Below, piece by piece: positions 12,003 to 23,210 of a stretch of DNA of 64,000 bases. The notes under the pieces are model-generated. The model saw only the letters and a program-made list of their open reading frames with translations, was not told the origin of the DNA and made no database searches. The DNA is from Epiperipatus broadwayi. Lineage: Eukaryota; Onychophora; Udeonychophora; Euonychophora; Peripatidae. The DNA lies in NCBI GenBank assembly GCA_028023455.1, contig JAQFVV010012396.1, positions 8,040,085 to 8,104,084 on the forward strand, given 5' to 3'. Both the position numbers and the translations under genes were made by a program. Within the stretch, counting starts at the first letter, position 1. The number at the start of each line of letters is the position of its first letter.

Positions 12003-14199
12003 TAGACACATTTTTAAATGAGCAGCAAGTTTATTGATATACCTATTTTTACACTCACATGATATTTCATAGATACAGGTCTCATTTTTCAGAATTTCAA
12101 ATGAAAGTTTTGAAGAGATAATATTATTTGTAATCTGGATTATAAAACAGATTTAAAATTAAAATTAGCCTGAGGAAGAGTATGTCTACAAACTATAAGC
12201 CCAATTTGTAAAAACAGAGCACCAGAATATCTTGGACTAATGCCTATTTACTACTGCATTATATAATTTAAAATACAAACAATGACAAAAAATTCAGTAA
12301 GAATCTTACTATTTAAAAAATAAGCTTTCCAATAAAAAAGTGTATTTAAAAAAAATTGATATTACACCCAGCATAAAAAAGGGATGTAACACATAGATTA
12401 TGGACACATGATATTTTTGTGAATTAATTTAATTCATTCAATCTTTTTTCAAAAGACAGATAAAACTCTGAAAAAGCATCATATACCTATGGACATTGAA
12501 TCTAACTTTTTGGATAATAATAGATACTATATTACGCATAGAAAAACAAATAAACTCAATCTAGAAACAGAATATTCAAATGAGCACTTTTTTAAATGTT
12601 AGAAACAAATAAACAAAAAAAAAATACTATTAGGATTTCTTTCTCAGTAGTTGATGAGAAAAAAAAACGTTATGGGATCTAGTTAACTAATATCCTGATG
12701 TTTGATTATAGGCTAAATAATTTTTTTCACATTACAAACAGTCATATTTTTTTAGGTAATCAAATCCTAAATAATCTGTCTAGTGATCTATTATTGATTG
12801 ATAAATGGATATGTAGTTATTATTTGCTAGAAAATGAAAATATTTAGTTAATATAAATTATTCAGCCGAATGTCCATAAAAAAACAAAACAAAATATAAT
12901 GCTGATGTGTTGTTGTGACATTCATAACCAGAGGGGTGAATATCATATTACTAAGAAACACTAAGTCCATATTAACATTTTATGTTTAATAAGGGAATCA
13001 ATTTTTATTAACTGATCACCTAAGTTTTTTTACTCTCATGTATGCACACAAAATTCATGATTTGAAGTATAAAGTATTTTATCTATCTGATTTTCACTCT
13101 TTCTATTTTGCTCTAATTCTATCTTGTTATCCTCTACTTTGCATTTCATTAAATCACAACTAGCCTTCTCTTGCTCTCTCTCTCTCTCTCTCACTCTCTA
13201 AAGTAGTGATCATTTCTGTTCACTTTTGTAAATTTGGATTACACTGTAAGAAATCTATGTGTAATAATTAACTGTAGTACTGAAAATATATTACAGTGAG
13301 AGAGTGTAATATGGAGTTTTTTAACTAATGGATAGTTACAACATACATTTTATAGCTGTTTAGTTATATATATATATTTCTACATGACAGCCATTATATA
13401 TACATTGATATTGTGATTGTCTACGTGTTGAGCGATTTTAATGATAACAGATCTCTCTATATGTAACAACTACAAAAAAATAAAATAAAGACAATATCGC
13501 TAATGCAGTTTTATTAGAAGATAGCAGACATAGTTAGATTTGTTTGATTTATTTTTTCTTTTAAGATGTCCAAAGACAATTTATGTAGCGTTTGTAATAT
13601 ACATTTCGATAAAAAAAAAATCGAACTACATATTTTTATTTATTAAAGGGGAAAAAATAATATTACAGCTTCAAATCATCACATGAGTTCAACAGTTTTT
13701 CACAAATGCTAAAGAATAGTGAAGAAGCAGGATCAACTGCAATTAGTGAAAATTTATAGTTTTCCTTTTTATTTCGTCTTGCTAAGAAGAGCTATACACA
13801 TTCACTTCAGATCAATATGAGATAGTCAGATATATGAATAAAGTCTTAACATTTATTTGGAATTTTTTTTAAAAATAAAATATTTAGCTTTACCTCAAGT
13901 ATGATCTCCAGGTTATAAAACTACCAACTATGCTATAAGGTTTATTATTATATCGGAAGCCATCATTAGAAAAGCAAAATTTTATGACTTAAATCTTTTT
14001 TTTTTTTTTTTGGAATACAGTACTGTGAAGTGATGAAGGATAAAGTTAAAAAATTAAAAGATCATCAGCAAAAAGCAAAGCATAGGAATTTTGAATTGAA
14101 CTCTGCTTGGAAAGTTAGGTAGAAAAATCTTAATCTTCCAAATGTAAAAATGTTGAGGCTGTTAACGCGTATACATTATATACAATATACCTTGTATAT
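12003..14199. other. AT-rich non-coding DNA with a short CT repeat
   Basis: A (CT)n tract lies at about 13171-13192. A 26-codon frame at 13566 with a Cys-x2-Cys and one His (see rejected items) is too short to call. No other feature was recognised. Confidence 0.45.
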
Positions 14200-14450
14200 A
14201 CATTAAGACTTACAGTATTTTCAATTACTAGTATATATTATGGACAAATGATGGAGAAATTATGTGACGTTTAAACACTTAAATGGAAGGGGGGGGATAT
14301 GCATATAAATATTGTTAAACTAACAATACTTTGAATTACTATATATATAGAGTATGATGAATGCTGTCAGGAGGTCATGTGATGTCCTAGCACTCAAATG
14401 TATATATATATTATTAAACCAAACAGTAATTTTAATTATTAAATATATAT
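14200..14450. repeat. About three diverged tandem units of roughly 105 bp
   Basis: The blocks 'acagtattttcaattac' (about 14212), 'acaatactttgaattac' (about 14322) and 'acagtaattttaatta' (about 14424) recur with related flanks, including 'tatgtgacgtttaaacactt' against 'catgtgatgtcctagcactc'. Confidence 0.55.
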
Positions 14451-14454
14451 TTAG

Positions 14455-14644
14455 TCGTATAGCTAATTGCTTGGAAAAAATTGTGTTTGAGGATGATTAA
14501 ACTGAATTTTTTTTTCTCAGATGGGAATCGCGATTCAGAACCCATCATAGCTCTTTCTTAACGGTCCGATACGCTATCATTACATTAAACCGCTATAATA
14601 ACTTATTCATATATATTTAGAAAAGAATCGTTAATATTTTAACT
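14455..14644 (+). repeat. Left arm of a 190-bp inverted repeat
   Basis: Complementary to 15634-15825, with matching blocks in order: 'attgcttgg', 'ttgtgtttga', 'agctctttcttaac', 'taaaccgctataat' and 'cgttaatattttaact'. The arms enclose about 1 kb, into which a family A copy has inserted. Either a foldback element or terminal inverted repeats of a DNA transposon; no transposase is recognisable between them. Confidence 0.7.
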
Positions 14645-15134
14645 TTACACACATTGCTGATTTAATTTATCACATTTTGCTTTTTTTTTTTTTTTACGTG
14701 ATAGTGTTACTGAGTTTGTGATTATTGACTAATAACTAATGCATAATTTATTCCCCTCAGCAAAATAAAGAGATTTTATCTTTTTGTCAAAAATGATTTA
14801 AAATGACGTCTAAGTCAGTTCTGGTAACTTTTGATAAATAAATGAAAGCATTTGAAAAAACTGCTGACCTGTTTTTGCTGATGAAGTGTAAAATTTTACA
14901 CCAGTAATTCCACACACACCCTCTAATATTTCATTATTTGACATTTTTGTCTATTGCGACAGATATTCATCTTAATTTATATAAAATTTAAAAAAATAAA
15001 TATGAAGAATTTAAAGTAGGCCACTCCTTTTCAGGTGTTCGTTCAAAATATCAAAATTTATCTTTAACGTAAAAACTTTTCTATAAAAGGAAAATGGGCT
15101 GATAACTATATTATTAATAAAAAAAATAAGTGTA

Positions 15135-15337
15135 GTCGATTCATCCTACACCCATCTCAAAATAACCGATATATATGGCCACACATATATGAAAAAGATA
15201 AATGATCACCAATATATGTATTTCATGTAGGACCAGCACTCATCAGTTGGGCCAGATCATAATCTCCCACACACATACATACAGTCAGTGCTCGTCTTAT
15301 ATTAAAACAGCAATTCCTTAAACTTTAATAGAGAAGT
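15135..15337 (-). mobile_element. Family A hammerhead repeat copy
   Basis: A minus-oriented copy inserted between the arms of the 14.4-15.8 kb inverted repeat. It keeps the post-ribozyme region, the hammerhead and the 'gatctggcccaactgatgag' block, then fades after 'ctttaatagagaag'. One of the better-preserved family A ribozymes is here. Confidence 0.75.
15209..15250 (-). ncRNA. Hammerhead ribozyme, core intact (family A)
   Basis: Read on the minus strand: stem I CCAA, core CUGAUGA, stem II G-U-G-C paired in part with A-C-A-U (about three pairs including a G-U), core GAAA, stem III AUA/UAU with a 2-nt CA loop, cleavage triplet AUA, then UUGG closing stem I. This is a type I layout (open stem I). 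All conserved core residues visible here are present. Activity is not shown by sequence alone. Confidence 0.7.
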
Positions 15338-15633
15338 TTTTACATATTATAATTAAAAAATTAAGACCCATAACACCCTTAGAAGTATAATATCCCGCTC
15401 CATCCACTTATAGGAAAAACTGCATCGTGTTATAATTGTATTTTTAAAGTTAACGAACCAAATTAATTTAGAATCTTTATTCTCTGGTTAAAACTAGCTA
15501 AACATTCATTTGCTGACCATTAACAAATGGGTAGCTGAAAAAAAAATCATAAGTTTGTTTACTATCTAAAAAAATTTTTCCAAAATTTATATAGCCTGTA
15601 TTTTAATGAAGTTGACTGCTTATAATGTGTTGA

Positions 15634-15825
15634 AGTTAAAATATTAACGCTTTTCTAAATTTATATATACTTAATATAAATATATTATAGCGGTTTAAAG
15701 TAATGATGGATATATCGAATTGTTAAGAAAGAGCTAAAGGTTCCTGAATCGATTCATCTGAGTAAAATAAAAATAAAATTTAGTTTAATCACTCTCAAAC
15801 ACAATTTTTCCAAGCAATTGACCAT
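15634..15825 (-). repeat. Right arm of the 190-bp inverted repeat
   Basis: Inverted copy of 14455-14644. It differs by small indels and substitutions, so the insertion is not recent. Confidence 0.7.
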
Positions 15826-16069
15826 CTACATATAATTAACTCCACCATCTTAAATTTAGAGTTACATTTATAATAAAGTGCCTTACATTTTAAAAAAAAT
15901 ATTTTAGCATATTTGAAAAAAAAAATATTGTGCTCACTGACAATGTTATCTTACATAAAAGTAAAATCAAATTACACACATATAAGCATACATTTATAGT
16001 TTGCATAATAAATAATATTTTTAAAAAGAGAAGGAGAGAGAGAGAGAAATAAAAAATTATACTAAAATT

Positions 16070-16541
16070 AGAGTAGCAAACTCTCCCTAAAGTGAAAACC
16101 TTGGCAATCAATAGACGCAAGAAGGTTTGAGTATAAAATCCCTATCTAGTGCCTACTCATCCAGTAACTCTAGATTAGCTTTTAGCTTGTGACTTTTATC
16201 AGTGCTGGGCTTTGAATTTGAAAGCACTGCACCTAGATCTCTTAAATCCAAGGTTCCTCACTGATGAAAACCACAAGCTAAAAACTAGTCTAGGAATATT
16301 GGATGAGTATGTACTAGTTAGTGATTTTATGCATAAACCTTTTGTATCCATTGATTATTAAGTCTTGCATTTGGTGGCACTCCTATTTGTAGAGTTTGTG
16401 GCTAACAGGTTTCTCTGGGCATAATTGCTGAGAGATTCTTGCCTTTTTTTAAGAAGAAGCTACAGTACATCACATCACATTACTGTTATTAACAGCCTGT
16501 GTACACCTATGAAATGGTGATCACATGATGTTTTGATGGTC
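16070..16541. mobile_element. Family C inverted dimer with 11-bp target-site duplication
   Basis: Flanked by 'atactaaaatt' (16059-16069) and 'atattaaaatt' (16542-16552). Inside, the left part (16097-16200) is an inverted copy of 16257-16370, giving a long hairpin centred near 16230. Family C signatures are 'ttcctcactgatga', 'acaagc', 'aactagtct' and 'atccattgattat'. The motif 'gaaatggtgatcacatgatg' near the right end is the complement of a block present in the 17.8 and 38.9 kb copies. Confidence 0.75.
16256..16296 (+). ncRNA. Hammerhead ribozyme remnant (family C)
   Basis: CCUCA precedes CUGAUGA at 16261-16267, but the second core block reads AAAA instead of GAAA (G12 lost). The ACUAGUC stem III and cleavage triplet are kept, while the 3' side of stem I is mutated to 'taggaa'. 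Expected to be inactive. Confidence 0.6.
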
Positions 16542-16568
16542 ATATTAAAATTGTTACATTTTGATTTA

Positions 16569-16625
16569 CAAGTGTCAAACTTATTCTATCCACAACTTTG
16601 ACACAATCCACTCTAATAAATAAAT
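16569..16625. repeat. Second copy of the hAT-like end repeat
   Basis: Similar to 11746-11810 across two conserved blocks ('gtgtcaaacttatt' and 'cacaac..tg.cac'). Confidence 0.35.
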
Positions 16626-17164
16626 TAATGATTATAACTAATCAAACCTGTTGAAGATTAATGTCTGATTTTTTTAAATTAAACACCCACACACATGTCA
16701 TGGTTTGGAAGGTCCCTCTATTGGCAAAATATGCTTGATTATTACGAATTTTAAAGTGCATTGAATACAGGTTAAAGCCTGATTAAAGTATTTACATATG
16801 CTTTCTGTGCACTCAATAAATTAATTACTACTCTTAAATAGCTTAATATAACCCCAGACTATAATATAACACAGAGATAGAATGTATGATGCAGATCTAA
16901 AGCCTTCTCATTGAAGGTCAACCTGCCACTTGTGACACTCAAACATCATATAACTTCTCAAGCAACTAAATATTTGGTTATGTTCTGTATGAATTTAAAG
17001 AGTAATATAAAATGATAAACTGAATATCAAAAGAACTCGATTTTTAAAAAAAAGTTTGAAGCACTAATTTTTTTACAATTTAATATTTAAAAAAAAATTA
17101 TGTGTTTGAAAAAAAAAAAGATTTTTGATAGATGTATCTTAAGTAGTTTTTACTTATGGTTACA

Positions 17165-17515
17165 AGATTTGGTTTCTTAAAAAAAGGGCAATACAGAAAT
17201 TTAGGACCACTCAACAAATTATGGAGAATGTTTACATTGTGGATAACAAGAAGAATTTGAAGGTAAAAAGTTGGTGAGAAAATAAAAAGGTATTATTGAA
17301 ATAATTATAAGAAATAAAAGATTAAAGTGGAACTTGACTGGACATATTCTTAGAATAAATGTTAATAATAGATAGATGAAATTTTAAACTGGATCCAAGA
17401 AATTGTGAAATTTAGAAAAAACTCACATGTGAGATGGAAAGATAAAATAAAGAAATTTGCAGAAAAAATAGAAAAAGAAGGAATTTTCATTATGTAGTGG
17501 ATTAATAGTTGTTTA
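17165..17515 (+). pseudogene. RTE LINE 3' end remnant
   Basis: The translation follows the C-terminal tail of the RTE protein at 27-30.9 kb: residues like RAIQ-F-TTQ, then a tract matching KRLKW, then 'LNWIPRDC' seen as 'LDPRNCE', then the KDQRKW-type end near 17480. Many stops and frameshifts make it a fossil. Only the last roughly 115 codons are represented, as expected for 5' truncation. Confidence 0.6.
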
Positions 17516-17796
17516 AAATGTATAATGATAATAAAACTATTATTTCCTTTTTTTTAATTGCACACAGTCTATCAACAAATAATTATTTGAGAAATTTACT
17601 AATATGAAGTTTTAATTAATTATATCTGTTCTTATGAAGTATTATATATGATAATAGTCTCATACAGTAGTTATAGAAAATAACATTAAAATTTAACAAA
17701 TTAGAGCATGTGGAAAGACAAAACCTGAAAAGCTCTTTTTGTTGAGAAGCTAGAAATAAGTAAAAACCATTTAAAATTAATAAATAAATGAAGTAA

Positions 17797-18047
17797 GCCA
17801 ATAAACATCACATAATCACCATTTCTTATGCTTGCTTTTAACTATTATTAAAACAGGCAAAACTCTCCATACAATATTGCCACTCAGTGGAAGTCTCTCT
17901 GATGAAGACCACAAGCCAGAAACTAGTCTGAGGATATTGGATGATTTGGTACTAGATGGGGATTTTATGTACAAGCCTTCTGGCATTCATTGATTACTCT
18001 GGCTTGCACTGAGTGGCAATACTGTATAGAGAGTTTTGCCTGTTTTA
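17797..18047 (+). mobile_element. Family C hammerhead element with target-site duplication
   Basis: The host sequence 'aatgaagtaa' (17787-17796) is repeated at 18051-18060. The element begins with the shared block 'aataaacatcacat.atcac'. About 41 bp at 17850-17890 are repeated in inverted form at 18006-18046 ('cactgagtggcaatact' to 'gttttgcctgtttt'). The hammerhead sits just inside the left arm. Non-coding. The short inverted end plus TSD is the same plan as the other ribozyme families. Confidence 0.8.
17894..17933 (+). ncRNA. Hammerhead ribozyme, core intact (family C)
   Basis: CUGAUGA at 17899-17905, stem II arms GAC/GCC (one mismatch; GGC/GCC in the 38.9 kb copy), GAAA at 17919-17922, self-complementary ACUAGU stem III, cleavage triplet GUC at 17926-17928, then UGAGG. 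The 5' side of stem I reads CUCU, giving three pairs after a mismatch at the first position; the family consensus CCUCA/UGAGG pairs fully. The base pair next to the core in stem II is A-A. Confidence 0.65.
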
Positions 18048-18060
18048 ATTAATGAAGTAA

Positions 18061-20562
18061 TTGAATATGTTTTACAAAAATAATTAGATTTTTTAAAATT
18101 CTACGTTAACATTAATGATATGTGTTCTGCTAGCAGGCTTACCTTGTAATTAATGAATATTTTATAAAAATCTTAGATATATTGAAATAATAACATACTT
18201 ACCAGTTGCTTGATGTGTTTTGAAAATGAAAAAGCAAAACAATAACAAAAATTCTAATAAAAAAAACAACAACTCAACTTGATGATAAAAACATTACAAA
18301 ATTTATAGAAATCATAAACATTAGGCAATTTCTTCACATCTGTTTTTAGACAAACAAAAATGGGAGACAATCAAATAATACCAAATTGCCAAAGCAAGAT
18401 TCTGAAAGACTTCAAAAGTTTAACTCCATAATGATTAATGAAAAGTCAAGTGTGTAAAAAATACCATATGAATACTGATGATGCTATTAAAAATTGAAAA
18501 TAGCTTAATTCTGCATCACCAACTTTTATATTGACTTGACTAATGATAACTTTTAAATAAGTTACTAGCCAAAAAGGATCAACAGCTGAGACCATCACAA
18601 AATAATTTGGTACCTGGAAAAGAGATTTAACACAAGTAAGATTTTAAATATTTAAGTGAAAAACTGAATAATAAAGAATCTCAAAACATATTGTCTAGGC
18701 TTGATGTTGTTGCTTATTGCTTCAATTAGCACTATTATTTTCATATTCTTTTTAATTAAATCTTTTGTATTCACTGAATACCACAGTTAAGGTCAAAAAT
18801 GATAATCTGATAAGATGCAAAGTAAAACAAATGTATTGGGTTATCAAAAAAAAACACACATCTGCTGATTTATAATATTTCATATACTTCATCAGCTTTC
18901 AATAAAAAACTGTTTTAATCAAAAGTAGTTGTGAATATTATATACAATTTTAAAAATTAATCCAAATTTTGCTTTTAAAAAAGAAATTTCCAATTTAGAG
19001 GATTAGTTGAAATTAAAAAAGCATAAATATATTCACCAATTATCTTACAGAGTTAATCTACATCATGAAATTATTTTGCTGCTATTTCATATTCCCTTTT
19101 TTTTCTCTCTTCCATTTAATAAAGGACAATTATTACATTCAATAATCTATTCTCATATTTCTTATCCTCATCATTAAATCCTGAAGAAATCATTTTTTAA
19201 ACTTCTTTCACCTCTTTTATCTTTATATTACTCCCATTTATTATTTTAAACTTTTTTTCAACATATATTTTTAACATAAATTTTAATTATGTCATTTTGT
19301 ATTTTTACGTAAATCATATATATAAACTAAACTATTAGTCTTTTTCATTTACTTCTTTATATCCAAAGTTGTTGTCTTTGCCCCAAATAACAAAAGTTTT
19401 CTCTATAGTCATCATATATCCTTTCTTGCTTTCTACATATCTTATTGCCATATAAATGTAAACTATTTTTTATTTATAATCATTTATCATAGTTCTACTT
19501 TTTTTCTAAGCAACTTGTTTTTTTCTCTTTTTTCATCCCTTATAGTTATAAATATGTAGTATATACTTTTATATATTTTTCCAGGATGAATCAGTAAGGA
19601 TTGTTCCAAGTCCTAAATTGCAAGTAACAAACAAAATGAATATATAGTTTGGAAATTAGGTTTCATGTTATAATAAACTCCTTTTAATTATTTATCTTTA
19701 CATTTGAAAGGTTTTAACGGAAAGTTTATTTTATTTCTTTATTAAAGTTTTACAAGACAAATAGAAACATATAATTGAAAAAAAGTTTTGGTTAAGGATG
19801 ATATAAAGACTGTTTTTATGTTAAATACTTAATAAAATAATTGTCAGTTATAAAACCAGTAATGCAAAACATTACTTAAAAAAATTCATTTTCTACTTTC
19901 ATTCAATATCTTTCAATTCAGATTTATATAAAAAAGCCGAGAAAAAAAATTAGCACTAGATAAATTAAAAGTTTTAATAACATAATTTAACAATAACAAG
20001 ATGCCTAATACTAAGGCAAATGACTCATGCTAAAGAATCTTATGTGAAAGAATAATTTAGTTTTTAAAAATATAAAATATATAGTTAAGATTGTCAAGTA
20101 AATCAGTACAAAACTTTAGATGATTGAACAAAACTCTAGCTCATACCTTTTGAGAAAATTTTCTTTTAATGAAATGATAAAAAAACTAAATCAATACAAA
20201 TTTTAAAATAAGCCATATGTTTAATTTAAATCTTGATAAATATATAGATACAAGATAATGTACTCATTCACATTAGCTGTTTCCTCTTGAAAAGAAATGC
20301 TTATCCTCCCATAAAGATAAAAATTATTATATATTGTGAATAAATACGTAATATAAACTTCCAGTTATGATATATAAATTAGTATATTAATCAAGTAATC
20401 ATTATTCCTTCTATAAATAAATAAAAAATATGCTAATAATCATTTTAAAAAACAGACACCCTACTGCTTTTAATATAACTAAATTGGTCATATTATCTTA
20501 AGTTGTAATAGCATACACTTTCATTACGTCATGCGATTACTATTTCATATGCTTATACAGTC
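18061..20562. other. AT-rich non-coding DNA
   Basis: No gene or repeat family is recognised. Confidence 0.45.
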
Positions 20563-20690
20563 TGTTAATAACAATAGAGAACTCTCACTAGATAGGAATT
20601 TGATGCACAAATCTTCTTGTATCCATTGATTACTAAGGCTTGCATTTGATGGTACTTCTGTACGGAGAGTTTTCTAGTGTTGATAACATA
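20563..20690 (+). mobile_element. Family C element, ribozyme lost
   Basis: The ends 'tgttaataacaatagagaac' and its inverted counterpart at 20667-20690 form a short terminal inverted repeat. The interior matches the family C tail ('actagataggaattt', 'atccattgattact', 'cttgcatttgatgg'). The hammerhead part is absent. Confidence 0.65.
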
Positions 20691-22579
20691 CACTTTTAAA
20701 AGTTCTAAAATTTTGATCAGCAGTATTAAAATTAACCCCAAATAAAGACTGAAAATGCAAGACTGCCCATGTAAGGGAAAATAGTCACTAAAGTAGGTTA
20801 CTGAATGCAACAAAATGGTGATATTCTCAATGAGATATCTAAACTTAGTATTAAAATCTCAAAGCTTTTGATAATCATCATACGACTTACTGAATAATCT
20901 AAAAGATATTTTTTAATGATTGAATGTATAATACCAATGATCAAAATAAGACACAAAGAAGGGTACATGATATTCATTTATAACACAATGTCACTTTTAA
21001 ATATTAATAGAATGAATAATATTGTTAAAAAGGTTTTTTTATTTAATAAATATTTTTCCAAAACCAGTTATTATCACTTTATTCTAAGGCTATACATTAT
21101 AAATTCAAATAATTATTAGATATCATATGGTAGTAATAAATTATTTATAATCTCAAGACTGGTGTTTTGCTTTGATCTTTATTAATGAAAACTTAGAATT
21201 CAAAGCTGGAACTGATGCATTTATACATCTAACAATCATCTTATATTTGTTTTATATTATTTAAGTGAATAGGCAGAAATTAACAAAAATTCCAAGAGTT
21301 TGAATACAAACTAAGTTCACTTACATAGTTATATATAAATAACATCAGATCAGTAACTGCATATGTTAATGTCCTTAGTTTTGTATTAACTATAAGGCTC
21401 CTTCAATTCTTTGATTAGAAAGATTAATTCCATCAAATCATCAAATGATTTTCTTAGTTTATTCACAATGTATGCTTCCAAGAACATTACCTCCTGTTGT
21501 CCATTAATTATTCAAACTTATATCAAATGATTAGAATAGTCATTAATCTGAAGGAATTTATATTCATTTTTTAAAATTATAATTGAAATCCTTTGCAACT
21601 AGAATATTAATTTCAACTAGTAAATAATTGTATAGTTATATTTTTACATATAAAATTTTTATATGATTTGGCATAATGATCAATTTGTGGTCTTTTATTT
21701 CAATTAAACAGGCAAATGTTTGTTATAATAGTATTAAAAAATTCCACCATTCTTTAAATGATAGCCATTTTATAATACTATTGTTATAGGATGTTATCAA
21801 TAGGAGAACAATGCTATCCTCACAAAATGAAATGATGAAAAGTCATTATAATTAAAAACAAACTTTAATTATATTATAATGGTAAATGACTGATGGAAGC
21901 TAGAAAACATGATGTGGCCATGGCTCCTATGCATGTGACAAATTATATAACAATATGTGTTATCATATTATGATAACACGATTTCTAGTGAATTTATTTT
22001 GGAATTAAATAGATATTTTATTGCCCTTCAAATAAATAAAATATACTAAACTCTAATATTTATATTCTTCATATCAAGTGACTACAAATAATTGATATTT
22101 AAGTGACCGAATGCGTTAATTTAGCAAGTATAATCTTATATTTCAATAAAATACTAAATCCAATTTAAAAATAAACTAATTTATTTTATTAAAATAATAA
22201 ATTAAACTTTACACATGAAGTTATACTGATAAATATTTCTTTAAAATGTCAAAATATCCAATATGTATAGATCTAGTTATTTCTTATATTACAATAATTA
22301 TTCAAAATATAATAGATTAATAAAGATTATAGAATTAACTTGTTATTATTGTTTTAGTAATAATAATAATAATTTATAAACTGATTACTTCCTATATATA
22401 TATGTTTCCGAATGATTGGTTAAATTGTTATTCCTCTATTCATAAGATCGTGATACTTATTACATAAATACTCTAACTTCTAAGTAATAACCTAATTTGA
22501 TATAATAACACTTTAGTGGTGATTGTCAAAATATTTTCCCAAATAAATACATATGCTTCAAAAATCAAAAATTATCTAT
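20691..22579. other. AT-rich non-coding DNA with one hairpin
   Basis: A hairpin with 19-bp arms ('ttataatagtattaaaa' and its complement) lies at about 21722-21790. No gene is recognised; small open frames here are AT-driven. Confidence 0.45.
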
Positions 22580-22704
22580 ATCTTTTGACTAAATTGATAA
22601 AAAATCAAGTCAGATGACCTAATTTTAATAAGGCTCCTATTTACAAATGTTATATATAGAGTAAGTTAAAAACAAACTCTTATGAAGCTTCAAAAATACC
22701 CTCA

Positions 22705-22746
22705 ACCTCAGACCGCGGTTTCTGCCTCTAGCGTCATCAGTGAGGT
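22705..22746 (-). ncRNA. Hammerhead ribozyme (369-bp unit, copy 1)
   Basis: Minus strand: stem I ACCUCA, core CUGAUGA (complement of 22734-22740), stem II GCU/GGC around AGA, core GAAA (complement of 22719-22722), stem III within the palindrome ACCGCGGU, triplet GUC, then UGAGGU closing a 6-bp stem I. Cleavage is predicted after the C complementary to 22711. The stem II pair adjoining the core is C-A, not the usual G-C. Tiny self-complementary stem III suggests action as a dimer. Confidence 0.8.
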
Positions 22747-23101
22747 GCTAGGGAATAAAAATACTAGAACTAGTCCAGCATTTTATCAATGCCTAACTAT
22801 TGAGAAGAAAATCCGAAACTTTCAGACATTTAAATGTCCAAAAATCCAGCTATCTAACTCAAATAGCCGTATGGGACTGAACTAAGTTCAGATACACCAT
22901 ATATTAATAGCTCTAGCAATATAAAATCGCCAAAGCATTAATAGCAAAAAACTAAAATTAAATTGATAAAAAATCAAGTCATACGACCTAATTTTAATAA
23001 AGCTCCTATTTACAAATGTTATATATAGAGTAAGTTAAAAACAAACTCTTATGAAGCTTCAAAAATACCCTCAATCTCAGACCGCGGTTTCTGCCTCTAG
23101 C

Positions 23102-23143
23102 ACCTCACTGATGACGCTAGAGGCAGAAACCACGGTCTGAGGT
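23102..23143 (+). ncRNA. Hammerhead ribozyme (369-bp unit, inverted copy)
   Basis: Plus strand: ACCUCA 23102-23107, CUGAUGA 23108-23114, GAAA 23126-23129, ACC/GGU stem III with an AC loop, GUC 23135-23137, UGAGGU 23138-23143. Stem I has six perfect pairs. It differs from copy 1 by one G-to-A change in the stem III loop. Confidence 0.8.
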
Positions 23144-23210
23144 TGAGGGTATTTTTGAAGCTTCATAAGAGTTTGTTTTTAACTTACTCTATATATAATC
23201 TTTTGACTAA

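Larger units (their letters stand above)
22593..23197. mobile_element. Retrozyme of 369-bp units with 13-bp target-site duplication
   Basis: The target 'atcttttgactaa' is present exactly at 22580-22592 and 23198-23210. Between them are one full unit (22593-22961), a second unit cut after 139 bp (22962-23100) and then 97 bp of inverted unit (23101-23197). The period of 369 bp is seen from several anchors, for example 'tatgaagcttc' at 22681 and 23050. The switch to the inverted piece occurs within the ribozyme and creates a hairpin with arms of about 80 bp. Each orientation carries a hammerhead. The plan matches metazoan retrozymes: small, non-coding, tandem, with self-cleaving ends and short TSDs. 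The 67-residue open frame at 22682-22885 lies across the ribozyme and is not a gene. Confidence 0.85.

Noticed and set aside
13566-13644. Possible C2H2 or BED zinc-finger exon (Cys-x2-Cys ... His)
   Set aside because: Only 26 codons before a stop, a single His, and no supporting neighbour. An upstream pyrimidine-AG could be a splice acceptor, but this is too weak.
18474-18505. CTGATGA ... GAAA at 18.48 kb
   Set aside because: Spacing fits a hammerhead, but stem II does not pair and no NUH with stem I complement follows. Chance match in AT-rich DNA.
22682-22885. 67-codon open frame
   Set aside because: It runs across the ribozyme and non-coding body of the 369-bp retrozyme. It is not maintained in the second, partial unit.
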